Positions 54,921-64,000 of a stretch of 64,000 nt of DNA are shown here, in pieces. The notes under the pieces are model-generated. The model worked only from the letters and a program-made list of their open reading frames with translations, was not told the DNA's origin and ran no database searches. The translations under genes were made by a program, and so were the position numbers. Origin of the DNA: Imbricaverruca yamaguchii (Eukaryota > Arthropoda > Thecostraca > Neoverrucidae); the NCBI GenBank assembly GCA_034440575.1, contig JAOTOL010001634.1, positions 2,058,501 through 2,122,500 on the forward strand, given 5' to 3'. Within the stretch, counting starts at the first letter, position 1, and the number at the start of each line of letters is the position of its first letter.

Positions 54921-57449
54921 GCACATTAATATACTTAACAAATACAATTATTTGACACGCACATCAATCTGCAAGTTCTGCCCAACAGCCAATGCCCACG
55001 ACACCACCATTCAGTACCATAAACGTGATTTCAGAACCATAACCTAGGAGCGTGCATTTTTCAAATTATTGGAGGCATAGCACAGCGTACTCCATGGTGT
55101 ATCCCCATGTTAAAAGTCCACGTTATTTGGGAGGAAAGCCAACATTTAGAGGAAATCGACCCACTTAACTGTACATAGACCGTATATAAACTAACTGTAC
55201 AGCACCTATGCAGGAAGGACTGGAAGACAGCTACCACAAGCTTTGATTCCTCGCATTGCTGTACTGCATTACTCTGGTATTGCATAAACAAGCGGGGACG
55301 AGGCCGACACCGCCTAGTCACAGCTACTAAATTCACTGTACTGTGATTTCCGACGAAAACTATCGACCTCCCTGAATTGTGATGAAGTACATCCTGCACT
55401 CAAGCAATAATATCATTTTGTATTATCAACGGCAAGCCGTACAACATGTACTGCTGGGTAGAGAACACATAAGCGGACCTGTAGTTATATTTTTGTATTC
55501 AAAATGCTGGGAAATAAGGAGAAATCCCAGGGTGGACGTAGGGTGGCAATTGGGTGCCGTAAACATTGGAAATTTGGTAGTTCTCAGATCAGCTACGGTC
55601 ATTATTAACAGTAATATCGTGAGGTAACACGAATTATTCACTTAACATTTGCCTTTAAGCTGATAAAAAATGTTCAAAGATTACGCATTAGCAGTCAAAT
55701 ATGTACCTCACGTGAGAACAGCATAAAAAAAAATGCTTGAAATTGACTGGCTCATTTTTGCCAGAAATAGCAGGAAAACGTAGGAAATCACCGTTTGGAA
55801 AATTGAAGTGGAAAAATATTTGCAACCTTTAATTCAACTCAAAATGGAAAAAAAATGGGATCAGAAAAACTTGAATTAACATAATATGTGCGATATGCTT
55901 GAAATTGTTGCGTATTTGTATGCAAAAAGATTGAGCGAAGTTAGGTGGCATTCGACATCCCTAGGGTGGCATTCGACATCCTCATGGGAGGTCTTTCGAG
56001 GGAGGTCGATAGAAGAGACAAATGTTGCGCGCTTGTTCCATATGTCACGGTTTCATTCTTTTGCGTCGTGGTATGGCTGGTGGTGTGCATGCGATAACCT
56101 GATCGCAAAGACAAGTGATCACTGTGGGGTTGATTATTTTAGGATTGATGTTGTATGGTGTTAAAAATTGCGAATTGTGTGAGTTTCTATTTGACATTCA
56201 TAGGTATTTCTTCCATTATGGCATGTAAATGGTAAAATTACTGCCTGTCCACCTGAAGTACAAGCTGTAGGTAAATGATACCTGTAGTATATGCATGAGC
56301 TGTTTCTAAGCATACATGTATCTGCTTGCTACTTACTTTTGATATTTTTGCCAGGTCAGATGTAATACAGGGTCAAGGGGCACTTTCTTTGAGATGCCCA
56401 TTTTTTGCAGGGTCTGTCTAATATAAATTTTCTTTTTGGGGCCTATGCCTAAGTCTGCATTTTTTTTATCTGGCAGTTGCAACCTGCCCAAAATGTATGT
56501 CTATCCTTCATTGGACATAATGCAATCCAAGTATCACCCGTGTGTTAATTTGGATGCAATGAGGAGATGCTGCAGTGATTGGCTAAAGCCTATGTTTTAT
56601 GAGTGAACAGGTCTAGTAATTTGGTTCCTACCATACATCACCATGGTACTATCCTGGATGTCATATGGAGTGGTTGATATTAAATGGATAGCTATCTTGC
56701 ATGCTAAGCTTTAATGTAAACTTGGTACCAACCCACTCATCTGCTTTCTGCCAGATGCATTATCTCATTCACTCATGTGATGTATCCAATTAAAAGATGC
56801 CATGTATATTTTGCAATGGTATTTTATTTGATTGCATGTGCACCAGAAAAAGAAACATGCACCATAACACCATACACCATAACATCTTATGTTCATGTCT
56901 AGCAACTTTGATAAGCCTGCACACTGTCTTCATTGCAGGGCTTCATTGTTTGCTGAATAAGGACTTCAGGAGTGCTGGATGATATTGGGTTTCAGGATAC
57001 TGGGTAGTCTATCTGAAACAGAAGAGGCTCTGTCATATGGTTTCATAGAATTTATTGGTCAGAGGTTGGGGGTTTAGGAGCACAGTGACTGCAGTGGCCA
57101 TGCAGTGTGATGGTCATACTGGTCAGAGGTCATTGATGCACCCCAACTATGGCATATTGGACTTGTTGAAGGCCTCAAGGTGTCTTCAGTTGATTTCAAG
57201 TTGGTTTTGGAATATAATCCCAAACCAATAATGGATAATATGGAATGGATAATAATTGTGGCAAGAGTTGGATGGTTTGAAAAGGAACACCATCCATGTA
57301 ACCCATCATAGCATATACAGAAGTAAAGTTTTTGATGTAAACTTTCATAGTCAGTAAGTAGTAAGCAAGGATGCAGCATAAGCCACAGAGAGGGAGGTCA
57401 ATTGAACTTCCATTAGGTGGTACTTTCCACCCATTTCCTTGAAAAATTT
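54921..57449. other. No gene recognised
   Basis: AT-rich, low-CpG sequence. Short duplication GGTGGCATTCGACATCC at 55945-55982. Frames up to 112 codons have no visible domain. Confidence 0.45.
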
Positions 57450-57564
57450 AACACTGTCTTGTAGTGGGGGTTGGTTGGGGGGGGGAAGGGGGCCTCAATC
57501 CCTTGGGGCCCGAGGAAGAGATATTGGGGGGGGGGGGGAGGGTGGGGGGGGGGGGGGGGGGGAT

Positions 57565-57646
<82 letters not shown>

Positions 57647-57692
57647 CCAAAAACGGGGGCCCCGGGCCCAACACAAATTTGGAAAAAAAAAT

Positions 57693-57730
<38 letters not shown>

Positions 57731-57735
57731 AAGGA
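57450..57735. repeat. Poly-G block, probable assembly artefact
   Basis: Runs of G totalling over 200 bases, separated by short fragments with inflated homopolymers (GGCCCCCCAAAAACGGGGGC). The proline/glycine frames here are meaningless. It directly abuts the LINE ORF1 fragment on its right. Confidence 0.85.
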
Positions 57736-57779
57736 TTCAAGGGTAGTGGCGGTCTTGGGGGGCTTCTTAGTCCGTTGAA

Positions 57780-59172
57780 CACGACGCCACTCTTCTGGAG
57801 CTCGCTCTGTAACGGGTGGGGAAACTGCGACTTCCTGGGCCCTTGGCGACGAAGCAACGCGCTCTGCCGTGTCGGTTGTGTCGTCTGCAGGATTACTTAT
57901 GGTGGGGGCATTTCAGTGGTCTCAACGCAGTATTGGGTTGGCTGCCTGTTACTTGTTGGCATAGTAAGGGGCAATCCAAAGGAACGAAGTAGGGCTATCA
58001 TTTAAGAGATGAGCTCAGAAACCTTGTCGGGTTGAGTATGTTGTGGGATCACGGTATGACTTTTGGCTTTTGATGCGTAGGTGATTCTGGGGTGAGTGTG
58101 TTCATACATATTTCAGGCCTCGCGGAAGGTTACTTTTTGTGTGTGTTTAATAGCAATAATTTCCTTCTCCTTCAGGTACATCGGGCAAGTCCTGTCATAC
58201 GACGAGTGGGAGTCCTGTTCTGGGCCACAGTTTGCGCAACGGGTGGTCTCGGAGGAGCAATGCTCACTTCCGTGATTTTGAGAGGTGCGTTTGCCACATG
58301 CAGGGCGATTACGAGAGAACTAGTTTGTATGACCGAATTTCTGGCATTTAAACATCTCATAGGGTTGGGGAAGACAATACGAACCTTAACCCGGACGTAT
58401 CACACACGAATCTCAGCAGGAAGACCGCTCGTAGTAAATGCTAGTATGCTGTTATTGGTTGCAACTATCTCTGCACCTCTCCTCGCCTTCAACTTTCTCG
58501 CTCCGATCACTCCAATTTCTGCTAGTCCATCGACAATCTCTTCCTCCGGTACATCCCTCAAGTCAAAACAGCTGATGATACCCCTCGACGGGGCAGGCGG
58601 CGCCTTCGCCCGGCCGGGCCGGCAGACACTGGGAAGAATCACAGGTCCTTGGCCCGAGGTGACTTAGTCACTTGGCCCGCGTGAGGGCCCATGGGTCCGC
58701 CTGCCCCGGTCACAACTAGCACCGTGCGACGGGGGACCTCAACGTCCAGGACTCCGTCAACCCCGGGGAAGGGCTGCGGGGGCGCGGCTACTCCGATAAA
58801 ACTGAGCTGGTGGGCAGGACCGTGGAAGTTGTCCTGCCTGCTCATAGTATAGATAGGTTGTGTTGCAGGTCCAGATAAAGGACATGAATGTTGTGATGAG
58901 ATAGGCATTGGAATGGGAGCATATGAACGGAAGGACAAGTGAGGCACTCCTGGTCTCACCCCTCGCCGGTATGATGGTCGCCGGGTCATTGGGGCACTCA
59001 ATCCCTCCACCTCATAAAGGTGGTGCCTCCTTGGGGGGGATTTTGGAATGGAACCAACCAGGCCAGCGTTGGAAAAGTGGCCCTTTTTGGAACTTTTGCA
59101 ATCCAAAGAATTATACACTCCGGAAAAAGTACACTCCTTGCATTGCTGGATGAAGACATACTTAACTAGCAA
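57780..59172 (-). pseudogene. LINE ORF1 (gag-like) with frameshifted zinc knuckles
   Basis: On the minus strand, the N-terminal part (59172-58639) is Pro/Ser-rich with no recognisable motif. After a frame change, 58642-58400 reads GIISCFDLRDVPEEEIVDGL, AEIGVIGARKLKARRG and NNSILAFTTSGLPAEIRV, the standard block before the zinc fingers in I/Jockey-group ORF1. Then FPNPMRC is followed by a one-base shift: in the next frame the knuckles are present as FKCQKFGHTN, a stop, ACGKRTSQNHGSEHC, RCANCGPEQDSHSSYDRTC and PMYLKE. Known proteins of this type bind LINE RNA. The copy is dead (frameshifts near 58640 and 58350, one in-frame stop). It could belong to the same family as the minus-strand LINE at 45590-49560, but the two are 8 kb apart. 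Confidence 0.68.
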
Positions 59173-61854
59173 GACAGCTAGATGTCATTATACAATAGTG
59201 ATAACTTGGGTGGAGAGGAAAATTCAGTCATACTGGGTCCCCTACCACATGAAGTTTCCAGTATAATTGAGGATAATACACATTTGTTATTTCGAGTCAT
59301 CTGTAGGCACATTCCAAGAGGAGGCAGGAGTAAAGCCGAAAATGAGATGCCAGCCAGATTGGAAGAATATCAGTTTGCTAGCATGCACAAGTACAACATA
59401 TGTCAATGGATGGCAAAATATGGATCACTGCAGTCTGAATATGATCTTGATGGATATGAGCCATGGTGGATATGAGCCATGTTTTGCTACAGCATAGGAA
59501 TTGTCATGGGCACTATTACTTTTCCACACATGTTTTACACACAGATTGCCTCCATGAAGCATACAAAGGTATTAGGTTTGGCTAAATTATGCTAGATTAT
59601 TTTTTTTGTAAGTTATCCATTCATCAAATTCCTTTCGGAATCATTCAGGATTATAAATTTTTTGAATTTAAAAAAACACTCGGGCTAGCATAGGCTGTTT
59701 AGTTAGCATAGGCCATTTACTTTTCATTTCTTAATTCATTTTAATACTTTTAATTAATTGCTTATAAAAAAATTTTATTAAAAAAGATTTTCTTGCATCC
59801 AGTTAGGCTGCAGCTTTTTCTTCATTTATAACATCACATTTCATGGTATATTTCCGAACCAAACCTGAGCCACTTTTTTGTGTCATTTTGCTACCCAACT
59901 GCACTTGCCAAAAGAATGTGCAGTCACATCATGTAAGTACCTACATTATGAACATATTCATAATCATTGCACGAAAAATAAATTTCAAGAAATCAAATCA
60001 CCTTAAACTGCAAATTTGTCCATTCAGAAAGTCAGACCAGAAATGTTAAGAGTATAATGGTATTCAATGGAGAATATGGACAGGATGCACCTAATAATTC
60101 CTGAACATTTCATGAAAGCACAAATAATGCTTGAATGCATGCATATCTATAATATCTGCAGTCAATGTGCACTGAAGAGGCCCAGCCCCCATTTTGAAAG
60201 AAAAACATTCATGCTTCAAAATTAAAGTGAAAGTGAAAACAAAATTTTGAAGTGAAAACAAAATTTTCCAGACAAAAGCAAAGCAATCAATTTTGTTCAT
60301 TTCTACGCTTGTCGGCAAAACATCGCAGCAATTAATATTATCATGTCCTGCTCCTTGTATTATCTGAATATTTCCCGTCACACAACACAAGCTTACAGCT
60401 TTGGTTTATCCAAATCAATAACTCGAATTACCGCGAAGATATTTGATATAGGTAAGTAGTTAGGTACCTACATAGTCAGATAATACAACCTCTAATACCT
60501 CGAGCCAAACACGCAGTCAATTCCTTCCAGATAGCAGCGAAAAACTTTAAAGAAAATCCTTCGTTGAATAAAAAACCACTACGCTCCGCTAACCAAATAT
60601 AGGAATTCACCTTCACCAGCCCGACCGCGTTCTTGGATTCAATGAGTTCACCGCTCTCCATCTCCCACTCCGGCAGGAGCTATTTGAACCATTCCCACGA
60701 AAAGCCATGGATAATGCATTTCTTCTTGGTTCCTTGGAGAATGATATGTTCTGCATCAATTGGGATGGATAAAACTGTTCATATTTATATTATTAAGCAG
60801 TCAGGAGCGATGTACATAAAAGATATCGGAAGGATTTTCCACATGAAAATTGCCTGAATGGTACCAAAACGTTCCTAAAACCTGCGAACACTTTGCTGCA
60901 AAATGAAGACCCATAGAACCAAAAATTTCACCTTCTTTCGATTTCATGACTTATATTGTTTCTGAATTTCATCAACAAGCGGGAATAGTTGCATTCATGC
61001 CACTCCGACCGCGAGGTTTCCCACTCCGGACAAATTCAGATTTACGTGTGTTGACCTAATTCTCTACACTCTTATAAGCCTCATTCTGATCCAATTATTA
61101 ATTTCTTCCCACAGTCCTGATTATTATTAATTGAGAAAAAAGTTGCCTGTAATTCTCTTGGCAATTTTCTCTAACTTATTTTTATTTTTTGGTATTTCAT
61201 AGCAATCATGGCGCGAAATGAGACGCTAATTTCCGCTCGTCCGTGACGATAGTCTGTTTTACAGCAGCAATTTGCCCGACCGTCTAGTCGCTTTTCATCC
61301 TTCCAAATCATTCCTTGCTTCTACTAAACACTCCAGACATGAACTAAAAAGTGCATTGAAATGCATTTAATATTAATAAGGATTGACTTCAATATTTTTT
61401 TCAGCTTTCTCATTTGAAAAAAGAAAATTTCATCGTGGAAAGAATAAAAGATTTTAGACGGATTGTTTTAGTATAACTTTCCTTCAACCATTATATATTC
61501 CGAAACCCATATCCCGAAGTAACATTTTAGACCCTCCCATTTTAGACCCAGCGGTGCACGAACGTCCTGCTCTCGAGGTATGTTGTGAATTTGTATTAGT
61601 TATGCGGTGTTGGTACCTATGCTAGGAGTGGCAGGTATTGATATATAAACTTGGTAGACATCGATTAAGTATACTTTTGTGTTCATTTTATCTACCATTG
61701 CTCAGGAAGTTGCCTTATAAGTCATTCACGTAACGTGGTGGATGACTTCAGACGACGATGTGTGGTGGACCCCATCTGGTTGTCTGTGAGACACTAGGAT
61801 AAGAACCTAACAAATTACTTAAAGACGTTTTATTCTTGAGGAAGAAGAATTATC
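59173..61854. other. Mostly AT-rich, one weak exon candidate
   Basis: AT-rich, low-CpG sequence. A TTATACACTCCGGAAAAAGT string near 59110 recurs as a repeated theme at 62040-62215. The only coding hint is at 60611-60661 (listed separately). No other feature. Confidence 0.4.
60611..60661 (-). CDS. Weak candidate first exon (17 codons)
   Basis: On the minus strand, an ATG in a good context (GGGAG before ATGG) opens a 17-codon peptide MESGELIESKNAVGLVK that ends exactly at a possible donor AAG/GTGAAT. Base composition is richer in GC than its surroundings and the peptide looks protein-like. No partner exon is visible in the window to the left, and I do not recognise the sequence. It may be chance. 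Confidence 0.2.
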
Positions 61855-61997
61855 GGGTTATTTTACGACGCATTCAACCGCAAGGTCGCATAGCGCCGCC
61901 ACCCTATATCACACCGATTGGTCGTGGGTGGACTGCAAATGCCGCCGGCCGTGAGATTCGAGTCCCACGCTCCACCATCTAGGCTACCGAGGCCCCT
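61855..61997 (-). mobile_element. tRNA-derived SINE, copy 3
   Basis: On the minus strand, a tRNA-like start CCTCGGTAGCCTAGATGGTG is followed by GGGACTCGAATCTCACGGCC (B box), GGCGGCATTT, the shared body ACGACCAATCGGTGTG, and a 3' end TTGAATGCGTCGTAAAATAA then CCC. The last 25 bases are identical to the end of copy 1 at 21805-21968. Flanking duplications are not clear. Confidence 0.78.
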
Positions 61998-62039
61998 GGG
62001 TTTTTGTTCTTCATTCCAGGAGACATCACTGCATTTTTC

Positions 62040-62215
62040 AAAATTTATACACTTCGTTATATATAAAATGTATATACTCCGTTACTTGGTGCTTCAACAT
62101 ACACCCCATAATTTGGCAAACTGGGAAATTATACACCCCATAACATAGTGCCTCTCAAGATTATACACTCCATACTTTGGCAAGCCAAAAAATTATACAC
62201 TCTGAATCCAAGACT
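62040..62215. repeat. Diverged TTATACACYCC repeats
   Basis: A theme of AAATTATACACCCCATAA-type units recurs about five times (near 62085, 62130, 62160, 62190), often followed by a TTTGGCAAGC segment. A related string lies at 59108-59135. Confidence 0.6.
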
Positions 62216-62231
62216 GAGAAGTGAAAATCCA

Positions 62232-64000
62232 ACACTGAACCAGGCAGAGCTCATACTTGGACCTTGTCTTCTCGGATTTAAGTGACTTAGCTCAAGAGTT
62301 GACTGTAGGAGAAACTCTGGGAAGAAGTGACTATAGCATAGTTAGATTCAAGACACATGTAGTGGGAACTATTAAGGATAATTTAGCAAAGGTTCCTAAT
62401 TTCAACAGAGCAGAATTTGACTACATGAGTCATTTTAAGTGCCATAAGATGGGAAGAAGAATTCTCCAATTTAAATGCCTGTGGAATGTGGGAAAAGATC
62501 AAATCTTACTTGAAGGAAATTCAGATTAGACAGGTTTCCCCCAAAAGCAAAGGCACAACATAAGGGTAGGAAGGCCAGCATGGCTAATACCAGATTTGAT
62601 AGTAGCAATCAATGCTAAGAAAGCTGCATATAGAGTGCTTAAGGAAGCTTCAAATATTGTATATCAAAGGGCATATAAAAAGCTACTCTGTGAAGCAGAA
62701 AACCAGAGCAGCAGTGAGCAAAATAATTGCATTTAGCTAGGAACTGCAATGGGGACAGCAAAAAGTTCTTTAATTTCTACAAGCTGAGTACACTTTCTAA
62801 CACAATTGGTCCACTGGAAGTAAATGGAATATATTGTGTGAGGATGGTGAGATGGGTAAGGAGCTTAGCAAGCAGTTTAAATCAGTATTTGCATTGGAAG
62901 ATACGACTTATCTGCCACCATTACACCACAGTTCAGTGACATGTGATTGAATAAATGATGTTGATTTCATTGATAGTGCTGTTGCTTTGAATCATATCAG
63001 GAAAATAAAGCCAAACAAGGCAGTAGAACCTGATGAAATTTATGCTAGGGTATTGCATGAAGCTGAAAAGGAACTGGCATTTCCACCTAGTATAATACTT
63101 TGTAGATCAGTTTCAGAAAATTAAATTCCAACAAATTGTAAAAGGGCAAATGTAGTTCCTATTCTCAAGAAAGAAGAAAGAGGGAATATTGAAAACTATA
63201 GGCCAATAAGCCTCACATCCATAGTCTGCAAGGTGCTTGAATCAACTATCAAGGACAGAATAGTTAGTTATCTGAAAGGGAACAGATTGATTGCAAATAC
63301 TCAACATGGGTTTAGAAAAGGGTGATCATGTCTCACAGATCTCTTGGACTTTAACTTTTCTATGGAACAATTTGATCAGGGAAATCAGGTTCATGTAGCA
63401 TATCTTGACTTTTGTAAGGCCTTTGACAAGGTCCCCATAAACAGTTAATGATGCAGCTTCAGGTCCATGGTATTGCAGGTACCTTCCTAAAATAGATAGA
63501 GTTGTGGCTTTCAGATAGACAGCAGTGATGCTAAATAAAGCAGTCATCACAGCAAAATGGTCTTAGTGGAGTCCCCCAGGGGTCAGTACTGTGACCACTC
63601 CTGTTCATTACATTTGTGCATAACGTGGCCTAAGCAGTTAGGCTTTGAAATTTGCAGATGATTTGATGGTTTCTAGGGCAATAGCAGGTCACAATGAGCA
63701 TATCTCGCTGCAGAAAGACATAGACAAACTTGTCAGGTGACCTGAAGAATGGCAAATGAAATTTTATGTTGAGAAGTGCAAAATCATGCATGTAGGTAAG
63801 CAGCATATGAAGGCTTCATACTTCCTGAGTGGACAAGTACTATCAGTGACTCAGCAGGAGAAGGACTTAGGTGTTATTAACACAAAATTGGGGGCATCAG
63901 AACAGACAAAGGAAGCCAGGAAGAAGGCACTGAGAATGTTTGGGGCAATAAATAGGAATGTATCATACAGAAGTGAGGAAGTCATCAGAAAGCTATACTG
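62232..64000 (+). mobile_element. CR1-like LINE, 3' half, runs off the window
   Basis: This starts exactly where the 5' half at 43400-45589 stops: TRQSSYLDLVFSDL is the end of the endonuclease, followed by LGRSDYSIVRF (the SDH region, here SDY) and the reverse transcriptase. Orientation matches the 5' half. It continues past the right edge. Confidence 0.8.
62239..64000 (+). pseudogene. CR1-like ORF2: end of endonuclease and reverse transcriptase, partial
   Basis: Visible blocks in order: LDLVFSDLSDLAQEL and GRSDYSIVRF (endonuclease end); KKFFNFYKLSTLSNTIGPL; from 62960 ALNHIRKIKPNKAVEPDEIY; then RANVVPILKKEERGNIENY, RPISLTSIVCKVLE, ANTQHGFRKG, HVAYLDFCKAFDKVP (motif A). In shifted frames come SGVPQG-like text near 63570, NFADDLMVSRAIAGHNEHIS (motif C, ADD) and EKCKIMHVGKQ, then EKDLGVI, near 63870. 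This is the classic CR1 reverse transcriptase layout. Many stops and frameshifts (62530, 63120, 63325, 63450 and others) show it is inactive. The RT copies element RNA at the nicked target in live relatives. Confidence 0.82.

Noticed and set aside
57413..57857. Proline- or glycine-rich frames
   Set aside because: Direct translation of poly-G/poly-C runs that are probably assembly artefacts.

Overview
The window is metazoan nuclear DNA, most likely from an invertebrate and probably an arthropod. The coding signal lies in short exons with GT/AG borders and long introns. There are two broad classes of non-LTR retrotransposon, tRNA-derived SINEs, many minisatellites and AT microsatellites. There are no operons, ribosome binding sites or prokaryotic genes. 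The arthropod assignment is an inference from the retroelement style, not a proof.

Layout. (1) 1-36443, plus strand: four exons of one gene (1-338, 16880-17056, 35436-35559, 36250-36443), joined in compatible phases and ending at a stop at 36443. The protein has a low-complexity TSA/QPQPE-type repeat, an acidic patch, a lysine-rich patch followed by VSF, and a HEYPSEASV segment. I tentatively relate it to the taperin/phostensin group of PP1-associated proteins. Its two large introns (16.5 and 18.4 kb) hold nearly all the repeats of the left half: minisatellites with 13, 16, 36, 38, 40, 42, 48, 52, 63 and 72 bp periods, decayed arrays of a roughly 20-bp unit, a fragment of a LINE gag-like ORF1, SINEs, and AT-rich repeat segments. 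(2) 36444-38783: convergent intergenic space. (3) 38784-42494, minus strand: the complete three-exon coding region of Mediator subunit MED22 (142 aa), with minisatellites and a SINE in its introns. (4) 43400-64000: a transposon-dominated region. A CR1-like LINE appears in two collinear halves (43400-45589 and 62232 to the window end). The first half is abutted by an RNase H-bearing I/Jockey-superfamily LINE on the minus strand (about 45590-49560). Between the halves lie a decayed gag-like ORF1 (57780-59172, minus), a tRNA-like SINE, AT-rich repeats, and two strange homopolymer blocks (54335-54790 and 57450-57735) that look like damaged assembly.

How parts relate. The two host genes are convergent and show no obvious functional link. 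Among the mobile elements, the most interesting link is between the minus-strand LINE and a set of 35-64 bp insertions scattered through the window. Each insertion carries the last ~50 bp of that LINE's 3' end plus an AACT- or AAAC-type tail, and all five checked by eye are flanked by direct repeats resembling target-site duplications (one of nine bases with a mismatch, one 13-mer with two). They look like extremely short retroposons mobilised by the LINE. A second family, tRNA-headed SINEs at 21805, 39274 and 61855, shares one central body but carries different tRNA-like heads.
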